A stretch of 64,000 bases of DNA, taken from Paraburkholderia sp. BCC1885 (lineage in GTDB: Bacteria; Pseudomonadota; Gammaproteobacteria; Burkholderiales; Burkholderiaceae). The translations under genes and the position numbers were made by a program. Below are positions 46,109 to 56,700 of the stretch, one piece after another; positions within the stretch are counted from its first letter, which is position 1; every line of letters starts with the position of its first letter. The DNA is taken from assembly GCF_900996235.1 (NCBI RefSeq), contig NZ_CAAJGM010000022.1:161562-225561 (forward strand), read 5' to 3'. The notes below the pieces were generated by a model. That model had not been told where the DNA came from, did no database searches, and saw only the letters and a list, made by a program, of their open reading frames with translations.

Positions 46109-46951
46109 ATGCTCAGCTATACCGGCGGCGTCGTGCTTTTTGCCGCTGTGCTCCACGCGAGCTGGAACGCGATGCTGCACGGCAACCGCGACCGTTTTCT
46201 ATCCATGACCTGGATGAGTATCGCCATCTCGGTGGTCGCCACCTGCGTCGCGCTGGTTGCACCGAGGCCGGCCAGTGCCGCCTGGCCCTACCTCGCCGCC
46301 TCCGGGTTGACGCATATCGTCTACAACGTGACCCTCGTGCGATCGTATCGTCGCAACGATCTCGCCCAGGCGTATCCGATTGCGCGAGGCTCGTCGCCGC
46401 TGCTCGTTACGCTCGGCGCGGCGCTTTTTGCGCATGAGGCAATCGGCGTCTTGCATGCGCTCGGGATCGTGATGATCTCGGGCGGCATCATCGCCATTGC
46501 GCTGGAGGGGCGTCGCGTCTCGCGCGCGGGTACGCTCGCGGCGTTGACGACCGGCGTGACGATCGCCGTCTACACCGTGCTCGATGGCATCGGCGTGCGC
46601 GTATCCGGTGGCGAGGCGCTTGCCTACACCGCGTGGATGTTCCTGTTCTACTGGCTGATGCCGGTGCTGTTCGTCGCGTCGCGTGGGCTCACGGCGTTGT
46701 GGGCGCCGGTGCGGACCGCGCCCATGGCGATTGGCTCGTCGCTCGCCGGCGGCCTCGTGTCGATCGCCGCGTATGGCATCGTCATCTGGGCGCTGCAGTC
46801 GGGCGCGATGGGCGCGGTGTCGGCGTTGCGCGAGACCAGCGTGGTGTTCGCGGTGCTGATCGGGCGCATGTTTCTGCGGGAAGCGGTCAGCGGCAGGCGC
46901 TGGATTGCCTGCGTGATCGTGGCGGCCGGAGCCGTATGTCTGGGGCTCTGA
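46109..46951 (+). CDS. EamA/DMT-family transporter
   Basis: The 280-residue protein has ten membrane helices in two EamA repeats. LHASWNAMLHGNRDRFLSMTW and ARGSSPLLVTLGAALFAHE are characteristic of the drug/metabolite transporter superfamily; the second repeat ends FLREAVSGRRWIACVIVAAG. It probably exports an amino acid or metabolite. The divergent GcvA-like regulator and operator suggest induction by a related small molecule. An SDR gene follows on the same strand. Confidence 0.9.
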   Translation: MLSYTGGVVLFAAVLHASWNAMLHGNRDRFLSMTWMSIAISVVATCVALVAPRPASAAWPYLAASGLTHIVYNVTLVRSYRRNDLAQAYPIARGSSPLLVTLGAALFAHEAIGVLHALGIVMISGGIIAIALEGRRVSRAGTLAALTTGVTIAVYTVLDGIGVRVSGGEALAYTAWMFLFYWLMPVLFVASRGLTALWAPVRTAPMAIGSSLAGGLVSIAAYGIVIWALQSGAMGAVSALRETSVVFAVLIGRMFLREAVSGRRWIACVIVAAGAVCLGL

Positions 46952-47021
46952 CATTGCCTGAAAGGATGGCGCCTGACGCGTTGGCGCATGTTTCACCATC
47001 ACTCATGTAGAGGCTGACTCG

Positions 47022-47783
47022 ATGAATACTGCTGCACAGGCCCCGCTGATTCTGATAACGGGCGCAGGCCGTGGCGTGGGCGCGGCGACGGCGCGGCTCG
47101 CTGCCGCAAAAGGTTATGACGTGGCGATCAGCTTCGTCTCCAACGAGTCGGCCGCGCTCGCCGTAGCGGCCGACGTGGAAGCGGCCGGCCGCCGGGCTTT
47201 GGCCATGCGCGCAGACAGCGCCGATCCGCGGCAGGTCGCGCAGCTTTTCGCGGCGATCGACCGCACCTTCGGCCGCATCGACGTGCTGGTGAATAATGCC
47301 GCGATCATCGCCCGGCAGTCCCGGCTGGAGGATCTCGAATTCGAGCGGATGCAGCGTATTTTCGCGGTCAACTCGATCGGCCCGATTCTGTGCGCACAGC
47401 AGGCGGTGAAGCGGATGTCGTACCGCCACAATGGGCGCGGCGGCTCGGTGATCAACATTTCGTCGGCGTCGGCCAGACTCGGCAGTCCTAACGAATATGT
47501 CGACTACGCCGCGTCGAAGGGTGCGCTTGAGACATTCACGACCGGCTTCGCCAAAGAAGTCGCGCGGGACGGGATACGCGTGAACTGCATTCGCCCCGGG
47601 CACATCTATACCGAGATGCATGCGAGCGGCGGAGAGCCGGGACGGGTGGAGCGCGTCAAAGACTCGATCCCCATGGGAAGAGGCGGCCAGCCTGAAGAGG
47701 TCGCCCAGGCGATTCTGTGGCTGGCAAGCGCCGAGGCTTCCTTTATCACCGGCACGTTTCTCGATGTCACGGGCGGCAAGTGA
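47022..47783 (+). CDS. SDR oxidoreductase, FabG-like
   Basis: The 253-residue protein has AGAGG upstream of the ATG. It shows GAGRGVGAATARLAA, NNAAIIARQ, INISSASAR and the active-site YAASKGAL, then PMGRGGQPEEVAQAILWLAS. It lies 70 bases after the transporter gene and could be co-transcribed. The substrate is unknown; members of this group reduce sugars, ketones or acyl groups. Confidence 0.9.
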   Translation: MNTAAQAPLILITGAGRGVGAATARLAAAKGYDVAISFVSNESAALAVAADVEAAGRRALAMRADSADPRQVAQLFAAIDRTFGRIDVLVNNAAIIARQSRLEDLEFERMQRIFAVNSIGPILCAQQAVKRMSYRHNGRGGSVINISSASARLGSPNEYVDYAASKGALETFTTGFAKEVARDGIRVNCIRPGHIYTEMHASGGEPGRVERVKDSIPMGRGGQPEEVAQAILWLASAEASFITGTFLDVTGGK

Positions 47784-47863
47784 GTGACGGATGAGCGGCA
47801 AGATGGAAGTGACGCAGGTCCTGCTTGCGCAGGGAGGCGCACAGCGCCTCACCCGACGCGATA

Positions 47864-48715
47864 TCAGTCCGGAAAATCCGCGCCGACCGTCGTCGCCTCC
47901 CAGCTATTCAAATCGTTCTGAAGCCGCTCGAGTTTGGCTCGCACTGCTGCCAGCCCGGGTTTGCCCAGCACGAGATTCGACGGCGGCGCCTTCGCTTCGA
48001 CCGCGGCGATGATCGCCTGGGCGGCGCGCGCCGGGTCGCCGGGTTGCCGTCCGCTATCGGCCGCCACCTGGGCGCGGCGCTTGCCGGCAATGGTCGCGTA
48101 GGCGTCGATCGAACGGCGTGTCTGCTTGAGCGAGCGGCCCGCCCAGTCGGTGCGGAACGGGCCGGGTTCGACGGTCGTCACCTTGATGCCCAACTCGGCG
48201 GTCTCGCGCGCAAGGGCTTCGCCGAGCCCCTCCAGCGCGAACTTGGTGGCGGCGTAATAGCCGCTGCCCGGATTTCCCACCAGGCCGCCGACCGACGTGA
48301 TATTGACGATATGCCCCGCGTGCTGCTCGCGCATCAAGGGCAAGACGGCTTTGATCGTGCTGACCGCGCCATAGAAATTGACCTCGAACATGGCGCGCAC
48401 TTCGTCGTCTTCACCTTCTTCGATCGCCGACAGATAACCGTAGCCCGCGTTATTGACCAATACGTCGATCCGGCCAAAGGCGGCTTTCGCCTGCGCGACG
48501 GCGGCGTCCACGGCCTCGGCAGAGGTGACGTCGAGTTTGAGTGACAGGGCGTGCTCGGGGTGCGCGCTCACCAGGTCGGCGACAGCGCTGGGATCGCGCG
48601 CCGTGACGACCGCACGCCAGCCGCGCGCAAGTACCGCCTGGGCAATTTCCCGACCGAACCCGGTCGAACAGCCTGTGATGAACCAGACGGGAGAAGCGGA
48701 AGAGTCGATCGCCAT
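47864..48715 (-). CDS. SDR oxidoreductase (retinol-dehydrogenase-like group)
   Basis: The 283-residue protein starts at 48715 (MAIDSSASPVWFITG), with GAGG upstream. The cofactor loop is GCSTGFGREIAQAVLARG, with NNAGYGYL and the active-site YYAATKFALEG. It resembles the SDR at 34271-35113 (same GFGRxxA loop, same FRTDWAGRS motif), so the two are paralogues. It is convergent with the upstream SDR gene. Confidence 0.9.
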   Translation of the reverse strand: MAIDSSASPVWFITGCSTGFGREIAQAVLARGWRAVVTARDPSAVADLVSAHPEHALSLKLDVTSAEAVDAAVAQAKAAFGRIDVLVNNAGYGYLSAIEEGEDDEVRAMFEVNFYGAVSTIKAVLPLMREQHAGHIVNITSVGGLVGNPGSGYYAATKFALEGLGEALARETAELGIKVTTVEPGPFRTDWAGRSLKQTRRSIDAYATIAGKRRAQVAADSGRQPGDPARAAQAIIAAVEAKAPPSNLVLGKPGLAAVRAKLERLQNDLNSWEATTVGADFPD

Positions 48716-49016
48716 GGTAGTCCTCGGTGAAGGCCGGCGCGATGCGCCTCGGCGGGATTCGGGGCGCGCATCGGCCAGCGGGATTGAGCCTGAAGAATAT
48801 CGCAAGCCTCGAAAACGTGCGGGCGAGCGGGGCAGATCTCACCGCGCCCCCGAGTCAACCAGCGCTTTTCAAATGTATCTTTGATAAGCGTTTTACATAG
48901 CGCCTTGCGTGATGACCGGGAGGCCCGCTTTCCCTCTTTGCGATCACGAATGCGTGAATCTGGTCGGACTTCGGCTGACCAAGTTGGTGGGGTTATTTTA
49001 AAAATATTTAGCTAAC
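48716..49016. other. Gap upstream of the SDR gene, no gene seen
   Basis: About 300 bases, AT-rich towards the right end (TTATTTTAAAAATATTTAGC near 48990). No ORF with a ribosome-binding site was found. The AT-rich end precedes a long hairpin. Confidence 0.5.
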
Positions 49017-49060
49017 GAGGCGATTAATTGCAATGAAAATTGCAATTAATCGCCTCTTTT
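49017..49060 (+). terminator. Long perfect hairpin terminator, probably bidirectional
   Basis: An 18-bp stem (49017-49034 with 49039-49056, arm beginning GAGGCGATTAATTG) has a GAAA loop and is followed by TTTTCATT on the plus strand. On the minus strand it comes about 85 bases after the GH64 gene stop, followed by an A/T-rich stretch. It probably ends that gene; a plus-strand transcript from the gap is the alternative. Confidence 0.85.
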
Positions 49061-49142
49061 CATTATGGCGAACTGATGTGAGCCGGTGCCTCCGGTTGAT
49101 CGCGTTCTAAAGCCATGAATAAATAAACCTGATCGACTTGCC

Positions 49143-50531
49143 TCACCACCCGATCGCCACCAGAAGCCGGCTCGGACTATTACAACTCACATCCGACGAG
49201 TATGAGCCTACGTCATCATAGGAAAACCCATACGCCAGATTCGCAATACCGTGCGTATGCCAGAATTGGGCGTAGTAATTCGCCGGCGACGCGGCATAGA
49301 AGGAACTGCTCGGCACCGTGCTCCAGAAGTTGGGGTCGACGAGGGTGCCGTCCGATTTAAAGGTGCCGGGCTTATCCGCGACGTGACGTTCGACGGCAGC
49401 AATCAGATCAGGAAGCGAACCGTTGGCAAAACTCAGGAACGGCGTGGGTTTCGGCACGATCGATGTATCGATGCCGTTGGCGGCCCAGACGGTATCGATA
49501 TAGTTGGCAAAATAGCTTGCATTAGCCCCGCCAGTCTGAAAGTTGCTCGCTGTACCTGGTTCGATAATGCGGTAAGGCGCGAATTGGGTGGCGGTCGATT
49601 GAAATTCCGCCGGCACTTCGGCCTGATATTTCTGGAAGGTAATCGAGCGGTCTTCGAGAAACGTGCCGTAATCCTCTCCGCGCACGACGTCGGTCCCATC
49701 CGCGCATTGCAGACGGATGGCCAGTTTGATTCCGAATGCGTCGACCCGCGTGGTGTCGCCGTTGAAATTCCACGGCACGCTCGCATTGGCTCGGCCGAGG
49801 TTGAATTCGATGAAATCGTAGTAGCTGGTGGGCGTCTGCGTCGCTACGTTGATATTCGGCGCAATGTAAAAGTACATGCGGGCCGAATTGATGCCGGGCA
49901 TATCGTACGTCGGGGCATCCGCGATCGAGTGAAATTCGTTGACCGGCGCGCCGGACGCGGACGTGCCGCTGATCTGCCAGAAAATCTGGCTATTAGGGAA
50001 TTTGCCGTTTGTCTGATTGAGAAATTCCACCGTCATCACCTGCGTCGCGGCGGGCACGCTCGCGGTATTTCCCCAGAAGCTGGCGGGCGGCGAGCCGTCG
50101 GCGGCAGGGTTGAGCGTCAAGGTTGCCGACGTCGATGCCGTGGTTCCGGTGCCATTCGACACTGCGACCGCGAAGCTCGCGCCCGAGTCACCGCTGGCCG
50201 CTGCGGGCGCCTCGTAGGTCGATGAAGTCGCGCCCGAAATGGCCACGCCGTTTTTGTACCATTGGTAGGCCGTAGCGCCGTTTGCGGCGACGCTAAAGAA
50301 GGCTCGTTGTCCAACCGAGACGGTCTGCGCCGCGGGTTGGGTGGAGATGGCCGGGCCGTCCGCTGTGGACGTCAGTGGTACAGCAGCCGGTGTCGTCGCG
50401 CCGGAGGTGGCGGCACTGGTCTGGCTCGATGTACCTGAACCCCCGCCGCCGCAGGCGCTCAATGCCGCTGCCAGGGCACATCCGAGTATCACGCGACCAG
50501 GTCGGGCGCTCGTGAATCGTCTTATTGTCAT
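49143..50531 (-). CDS. Lipoprotein GH64-type beta-1,3-glucanase
   Basis: The 462-residue protein has a lipoprotein signal (LSACGGGG, Cys at about 27), a Ser/Thr/Ala linker, an Ig-like domain (residues 60-142: VSVGQRAFFSVAANG, YQWYKNGVAI) and a GH64-like catalytic domain (MTVEFLNQTNGKFPNSQIFWQI, YYDFIEFNLG, VDAFGIKLAIRL, EVPAEF). The end YGFSYDDVGSYSSDVSCNSPSRLLVAIGW has the conserved Asp-Asp of the family. It would hydrolyse beta-1,3-glucan, for example fungal wall, from the cell surface. AAGG lies upstream of the start. Confidence 0.75.
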   Translation of the reverse strand: MTIRRFTSARPGRVILGCALAAALSACGGGGSGTSSQTSAATSGATTPAAVPLTSTADGPAISTQPAAQTVSVGQRAFFSVAANGATAYQWYKNGVAISGATSSTYEAPAAASGDSGASFAVAVSNGTGTTASTSATLTLNPAADGSPPASFWGNTASVPAATQVMTVEFLNQTNGKFPNSQIFWQISGTSASGAPVNEFHSIADAPTYDMPGINSARMYFYIAPNINVATQTPTSYYDFIEFNLGRANASVPWNFNGDTTRVDAFGIKLAIRLQCADGTDVVRGEDYGTFLEDRSITFQKYQAEVPAEFQSTATQFAPYRIIEPGTASNFQTGGANASYFANYIDTVWAANGIDTSIVPKPTPFLSFANGSLPDLIAAVERHVADKPGTFKSDGTLVDPNFWSTVPSSSFYAASPANYYAQFWHTHGIANLAYGFSYDDVGSYSSDVSCNSPSRLLVAIGW

Positions 50532-50995
50532 TTTTCTGCCTTATTAGTGTATTGATTAGAGCCATATTCGCGTTGAACAGGCGAGCATGTCCCGCTCAGT
50601 ACGACGAGAAGTAAAGGATTGCGTAGCAATTTTTCATGCGTTAGCGAGATTGCCACTAACGCACCAATGGCAGAAAGCACAGATCACAGCGCGAGATATT
50701 GCTCTGCGCGCGTGACCCGCTGCAGTTTGACGCTGCGAATGCGGTGAAAGGGTGTCAAAAAATGTCAGACGAATATTAGCGCGGCACGCCGCCAAGGCAA
50801 TAAGTGCGTGCTTTGAAATTGTGTATGAAGATGTAACAGATAAGGGAGCGAGGCGGCTATTGTGCGGCGACCGCGTCCTTGAACGGTATTCTTGCCGATG
50901 CGAAAACGATTGGTGGGCGACCCGCAATTGCAATTTTCGATTCGCAATTCGCAATTCCCGGCGGAACGCCTGGTTTGCTGCCGCCCGCGCGTCAT
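50532..50995. other. AT-rich gap upstream of the glucanase gene
   Basis: This stretch has lower GC than its surroundings, with an inverted repeat GCGTTAG / CTAACGC (50638-50644, 50656-50662) about 110 bases before the glucanase start and repeated CGCAATT near 50920-50955. It probably holds the promoter. Small open frames here lack start signals. Confidence 0.5.
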
Positions 50996-51673
50996 TCAGC
51001 TAGCCGTGTACCGCAACCAAAGCGCGTCGTGGTCCATTTTTTCCACCGACGTCAGTTTGAGATACGCAGGTGCCTGCCACTTGTCCATCGCCACTTCGAA
51101 TGACGATGGATGTTCGCTACGGCCATCCACCAGGGGCAAGACCAATACACTCACTTCATCGACGAGTCCCGCATTGACGAACGCTCCGCTCACATGCGAG
51201 CCGCCTTCGACGATCAGCTTCTTTAAATCGAGTTCACGCGCGAGCGTTTGTACGACCTTGTCGAGATCGATTTCGGACTTGCCGCCGAACACGTAAGAGA
51301 CGCCAATCGATTGCAGGTAAGCGAGGTAATCGTCGGCAACCTGTTCGGTCAACACTTCGATGACGTGCGATTTAAGCGCGGTATTGTTTTTCCACGCCAC
51401 GCGTCCCTGCGGGTCGATCGAGATGGCGTATTGATCCGCCTTGCGTTCGGCGAAATGATCGGTGCGAGGTATGGGGCGCGTGGCCAGACCTTTCGGATAA
51501 TCCGAGCCATGCGAGATTTCCTGCATGGTCACACGCCCGCAGATCCAGGCATTGGCTTTAAACGTGGCCGCCGTGTTTTCATACAGATCGCTTGCGAAGT
51601 CGAGATTCCAACCGTCCGTGAGACTGCGGCCGTCAAGCGACGACATCATGTGAACGACAATATAGGGTTTCAT
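50996..51673 (-). CDS. RibD C-terminal/dihydrofolate-reductase-like protein
   Basis: The 225-residue protein starts at 51673 (MKPYIVVHMMSSLDGR), with AGAGG upstream. It has the RibD_C fold: MMSSLDGRSLTDGW, ICGRVTMQE, SYVFGGKSEIDLDKVVQTL, and LKKLIVEGGSHVSGAF. It binds NADPH and would reduce a riboflavin-like or other small substrate. It is a stand-alone member without a riboflavin cluster. Substrate unknown. Confidence 0.88.
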   Translation of the reverse strand: MKPYIVVHMMSSLDGRSLTDGWNLDFASDLYENTAATFKANAWICGRVTMQEISHGSDYPKGLATRPIPRTDHFAERKADQYAISIDPQGRVAWKNNTALKSHVIEVLTEQVADDYLAYLQSIGVSYVFGGKSEIDLDKVVQTLARELDLKKLIVEGGSHVSGAFVNAGLVDEVSVLVLPLVDGRSEHPSSFEVAMDKWQAPAYLKLTSVEKMDHDALWLRYTAS

Positions 51674-52075
51674 GCTGAGGGCCTCTGTGCAGGGTGGAGA
51701 GACGGATGTTTCAGCAAGAGCTGTTCCAGTGTTCAACGCGAGGCATTCCCGAATGCCTTAGGCAACGATAAATAAGCGGAACCGAACGCGGATCTTAAGT
51801 AGATTGATTCGTTATCCATAATATATTTATGGCAATCTCCACGGATCGTTCTGGCATTTTCGCGTACCTGTCTTTCGGCTGCGTCCGCCTAAAAATATGG
51901 CGAAAGGACCTGTGCGGCATCGCCGCTCAGCGCGACACGCGAGGACGTCCAACGCGGCAGGGCGGACACATACGTGATCTGGTTGCGCAGACTCTGAAGC
52001 GGCTGGAAAACGGACGCTCGAATTTGATCCGTTCCATGGTCTTCGCTAATGGAAGGATGAGCCGAAATATCAAAC
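51674..52075. other. AT-rich gap between reductase and efflux operon
   Basis: No gene is supported. A near-palindrome CCATAATATATTTATGG (51816-51832) and AT-rich sequence about 140 bases upstream of the reductase start may be an operator or promoter. A 105-codon frame at 51829 starts inside this palindrome and has no ribosome-binding site. Confidence 0.5.
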
Positions 52076-52111
52076 GAAAAACGGGCGTCATCTCGCAAGA
52101 AATGACGCCCG
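52076..52111 (-). terminator. Terminator of the mdt efflux operon
   Basis: Minus strand: CGGGCGTCAT / ATGACGCCCG (52102-52111 with 52082-52091), loop of ten bases, followed by TTTTT. It is about 30 bases after the last gene of the operon. Confidence 0.88.
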
Positions 52112-52139
52112 CATACCAGCCATCAGCAACCAATATGAA

Positions 52140-53720
52140 TTACTGAGCCGAAGCCTGCACGCGCTGGTTTTGACCCTGCGTTGCCGCGACCGGCGCCGAA
52201 GCCGCCGCCGCACCTGAAGCCGCCGAAGTCCCCGACGCCACCGGCGCCTGATCTGGATGACGCGGATCATGCAGCTCGCTATCCGACCAGCCGCCGCCCA
52301 GATCGCCGAACAGCGAAGCGGCGTCCACAAGCCGGGTCTCCTGCACGTTCAACGCCGTTTGCTGGCTGCTCAACTGGGTGGCCTGGGCCGTGGCCACGGT
52401 GGTGTAATCCACCGTGCCGGCCTGGTATTCGTTGAAGGCAATCTCCGTGCCGCGGGTCGCGTCGCGCACCGCGTCGTTCAGCGTATTGGACTGCTGCGCC
52501 AGAATGCGCAGGCCGGAGAGGTCGTTCTCGACGTCTTCGAACGCGGTCAGCACCGTGCCACGGTAGTTCGCCAGCGCCGAATCGTAAGCTGCCCTGGCCG
52601 CCGCCACCTGACCACTGCGCAGGCCGCCGTCGAAGAGGGTCTCCGTCGCGTTGCCGCCCAGCGACCAGACGTAATTGGCGACATGCAGCAGCCCGCTCAA
52701 GGGCGATTGCGTGAAGCCGTCCAGCGCCGAGATGGACACCGTCGGGTAATACGCCGCCACCGCCACGCCGATCGCCGCATTCTGCGCGGCCATCTGCCGT
52801 TCGGCCGTGGCGATGTCGGGCCGGCGTTGCAGGAGCGTCGACGGCACGCCGGCCGGAACGTCCGGCAGGCTCGGCAAGGTCGGGTTAAACGGAATATCCA
52901 GATCTTCGGGGTTCTTGCCCACCAGCACGGCAATCGCATGCGCGTACTGCGCGCGCGCCACGCCCAGCGAGAGCAGGCTGGACTGGGCGTTTTCGAGCTG
53001 GGTGCGAGCGGTGATCACGTCGGACGGCGCCACGGTGCCGTACTTGTCCTGATTCGATACCACTTCCAGGAAGTGCTGGTACGCCTTCACGGTGTCCTGC
53101 AGCAGGGCGATATTCGCGTCGCTGGTGCGTAGCTGGATCACCGTGGTGGCGAGCGTCACCTGTTCGGAGAGCGTGGCGTTCGCGAGTGTGGCTTCGCTGG
53201 CCTGCGCAGTGGCGGAATTCTCTTCGATCGTGCGGCGCACCGAGCCCCACAGGTCGATGGTCCAGTCCACATTGGCTTCCAGCGACGCCGAATTGCTCAC
53301 CGTCTGAATATTGCCGCCAAAAGCGCGGCTCGCGGCGAGGCTCGACGCACCGCTGCCGTTGCGGGCGCGAGTCCCGCTGCCGGTCACGCCGATGGTCGGA
53401 AACAGCGCGGCGCGGGCGATCTTCACCTCGGCCAACGCCTCCTGATAGTTGGCGTAAGACTGGCGCACGGTCTGGTTGGACACCACCACCTGCGGTTCGA
53501 GCTCGTTGAGCAGCGGATCGTTGAAGGCGGTCCACCAGTCGCCCTTGGGCGCGGTGGCGGCCGGTTCCGCCTGGGTCCAGCCCGGCAGTTCGTGGTAGGT
53601 CGCGGGAACGCTGACCTGCGGCCGGTGGTAATCCGGCCCGACCATGCAGCCGCCCAGCAGCACGGCGATCAAAGCGGCCAGGGGTTTGGCCAGCGGTTTG
53701 CAGTCAATCTTCATCTTCAT
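52140..53720 (-). CDS. RND efflux outer membrane factor, NodT family lipoprotein
   Basis: The protein has 526 residues from 53720, overlapping the upstream permease by four bases (ATGA). The lipobox is LLGGC (Cys about 25), followed by MVGPDYHRPQVSVPATY, the usual NodT start. It contains two TolC-like repeats (coiled-coil helices and beta-strands; LLQRRPDIATAERQMAAQNA, FEDVENDLSGLRILAQQ). It forms the outer-membrane channel. The C-terminal 45 residues are Ala/Ser/Gln-rich and unusual for the family. Confidence 0.93.
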   Translation of the reverse strand: MKMKIDCKPLAKPLAALIAVLLGGCMVGPDYHRPQVSVPATYHELPGWTQAEPAATAPKGDWWTAFNDPLLNELEPQVVVSNQTVRQSYANYQEALAEVKIARAALFPTIGVTGSGTRARNGSGASSLAASRAFGGNIQTVSNSASLEANVDWTIDLWGSVRRTIEENSATAQASEATLANATLSEQVTLATTVIQLRTSDANIALLQDTVKAYQHFLEVVSNQDKYGTVAPSDVITARTQLENAQSSLLSLGVARAQYAHAIAVLVGKNPEDLDIPFNPTLPSLPDVPAGVPSTLLQRRPDIATAERQMAAQNAAIGVAVAAYYPTVSISALDGFTQSPLSGLLHVANYVWSLGGNATETLFDGGLRSGQVAAARAAYDSALANYRGTVLTAFEDVENDLSGLRILAQQSNTLNDAVRDATRGTEIAFNEYQAGTVDYTTVATAQATQLSSQQTALNVQETRLVDAASLFGDLGGGWSDSELHDPRHPDQAPVASGTSAASGAAAASAPVAATQGQNQRVQASAQ

Positions 53721-56700
53721 GCCTTCGTATCCGTTTGCCCCGATTGCCGCGGCGGTCCCATTTGTTCCGCCTGGCGGTTCCACGGCAGCCCCGAGGACCA
53801 CTGGACCAGCCTGGAGCGCAAGCGGTCCAGGTACAGGTAAATCACCGGCGTCGTGTACAGCGTAAAGACCTGGCTCAGGATCAGGCCACCCATCACCGTA
53901 ATACCGAGCGGCTGACGCAGCGACGCGCCCTGGCCAATGCCGATGGCGAGCGGCACCGCGCCCAGCACGGCGGCGAAGGTGGTCATCATGATCGGCCGCA
54001 GACGCACGACAGCGGCGCCGTGAATCGCATCTTTTGCCGACATCCCGTCATTACGCTGCATCTGGATGGCCACGTCCACCATCATGATGCCGTTCTTTTT
54101 GACAATGCCGATCAGCAGGATGATGCCGATCAGCGCGATCACCGAGAACGGCGTGCCGAAGATCAGCAGCGCGAGGGTGGCGCCGATACCGGCCGAGGGC
54201 AGCGTCGACAGGATCGTCAGCGGGTGAATCGAGCTCTCATAGAGCACCCCGAGCACGATATAGACCACTCCGAGCGCCGCCACGATCAGCAGCGGGATCG
54301 TGCTGGTCGACTGCGCGTAGGCCTGGGCCGCGCCGGCGAACGCGCCGTGGATGCTGGCCGGCATGCCGATCTCGCGGGAGGCCGTGTCGATGGCCGTCTG
54401 CGCCGTGCTCAACGAACCGTTCGGCGGCAGGTTGAACGAGATCGTCGCCGCCACGAGGCCGCTCTGATGGTTCACCTGGGTCGACGTATGGTTGTTGACG
54501 TAGCCCGACAGCACGGGCAACGGCACCATGGTTTCGGCCGCGGTACTGTCCGCGCTGCCGCTCGAACTGCCGCCCTTGCTGTTGGCGATGCTGTTGGTGG
54601 TGGCGTTGGCCTGCGCGTTCGAGTTCAGCGCGTTGGTGGTCGACGCGCTGGTCGTCGCACTGACCGCGCTGGCCGCCGTTACGCCCGATACCGTGCCGCC
54701 CGGCATTTGCGTCTGCGCCGTGCCGAGGGCATTACCCGCTGCCGTGCTCAGATAAATCTGGCTGAGCGTCTGCGGATACTGCCAATACTCCGGCGCCACC
54801 TCCATCACCACGAAATACTGATTGAGCGCGTTGTAGATGGTGGACACCGTCCGCTGGCCAAACGCGTCGTACAGTACGTTGTCGATCTGGTTCGGTGCAA
54901 AGCCATAACGCGCCGCCGTCGCGCGGTTGAAGTTCATGTAGGTCTGCAGGCCGTTTTGCTGCAGGTCAGAGTTCACGTCGAGCACTTCGCCGCGCATCTT
55001 GCTGAGCGCGGTCACGAGCTTGGGCGTCCACGCGAACAGCGCCGCGGAATCCTCGCTCGTCAACGTGTACTGATACTCGGCCGCCGACTGCCGTCCGCCG
55101 ATGCGCAGATCCTGCTGCGCCTGCATGAAGAGCCGCGCGCCGGAGACCGCGTTCAGCTTGGGCCGCAGGCGGTTGACCACCTCGGTGGCGGTGGCGTGGC
55201 GCTGCGCGAGCGGCTTGAGTTCGACGAACACGTTCGCCGTGTTCAACGCCCGGCCGCCCGTAAAGCCCGCCACCGACTGCACCGCCGGATCCTTCTGCAC
55301 GATCTCCTGCAACTGCGCGAGCTTCTTCTCCATTGCCGTGAAGGAGATGCTCTGGTCGGCGATGATCTGGCCGATCAGGATGCCGGTGTCCTGCTCCGGA
55401 AAGAAGGTGCCCGGCAGCAGCTTGAGCAGAAACACGTTGGCCACCAGCAGGCCGATCAGCAGCAGGATGACCAGCAGCGCGTGGTCGAGCGCGGCGGTCA
55501 GCGAACGCGAATAGGCATTCTTGAAGCGCTCGAACATCGACTCGATCCACGTGGCCCAGCGCGCCTGCGAACGGCCGGCGCGCTCGTGGCTCAGCACGTA
55601 GGCGCACATGGCGGGCGTGACCGTGAGCGAGATCACGAGCGAGATCAGGATGGCGATCGACAGCGTGACCGCGAACTCGTGGAACAGCAGGCCGACGATG
55701 CCCGGCATCAGCAGGATCGGCAGGAATACCGCGATCAGCGAGAGGCTCATCGAGATCACGGTAAAGCCCACTTCGCCGCTGCCTTTTAGCGCCGCTTCCC
55801 TGGGACTTAAGCCCAGCTCCAGATGGCGCGTGATGTTTTCCAGCACCACCACCGCGTCGTCGACCACGAAGCCGGTGCCGATGGTCAACGCCATCAGCGA
55901 CAGGTTGTCGATGCTGTAGCCGAGCAGGTACATCGGCCCGAAGGTGCCGACGATCGACAGCGGCAGCGCGACCGCCGGCACCAGCGTGGCGCGCGGCGAC
56001 TGCAGGAAGATGAACACCACGCCCACCACCAGCAGCACGGCGATGAACAGCGTGCGTTCGGTGTCCGCCACCGAGGAGCGCACCGACTCCGAGCGGTCCA
56101 CGGCGACCTGTACGTGCACGCTGTGCGGCAACGTCGCTTCGATAGCGGGCAGGACGTTGCGGATCTGCGCGACAGTGCTGACGACGTTGCTGCCCGGCAT
56201 CGGATACACGATCACCAGCACCGCCGATTTACCGTTGTAGAGCCCGGCGTTGCGGATGTTTTCGTTGGAGTCCCTCACCTGGGCGACGTCGCGCAACAGC
56301 ACCGGCGAGCCGTTGCGGTACGCGACCACAAGGTCGCGGTAGGGCGCCGCCTTGTTGATCTGGTCGTTGGACAGCACCACGTAGCGTTGCTCGCCCTGGT
56401 CGAGATGGCCCTTGGCGCTGTCGGCATTGGCGGCGGCGATTGCCGCGCGCACGTCTTCGAGGCCGATGCCGTAGCTATTCAGCTTGCCGGGCTGCAACTC
56501 CACCCGCACCGACGGCAAGGCGCCGCCGCCGAGCGTGATCTGCCCCACGCCGTTGACCTGCGACAACTGCTGCTGGATCACCGAATCCGCGGAGTCGTAG
56601 AGCTGCGCCTTGGTGAGCGTGTCCGAGGTCAGCGCCAGCACCATGATCGGCGAATCGGCCGGGTTGTACTGGCGGTAGGTCGGGTTGGCGCGCAAGGTGG

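Noticed and set aside
50634..50954. 106-codon minus-strand ORF upstream of the glucanase
   Set aside because: No start signal and no recognisable family; it lies in an AT-rich promoter-like gap.
51829..52146. 105-codon plus-strand ORF
   Set aside because: The start is inside an AT-rich palindrome, has no ribosome-binding site and its end overlaps the efflux operon terminator.
53735..55789. Plus-strand frame of 684 codons opposite mdtC
   Set aside because: It is Arg/His/Asp/Gln-rich and antisense to a clear RND gene, with no ribosome-binding site.
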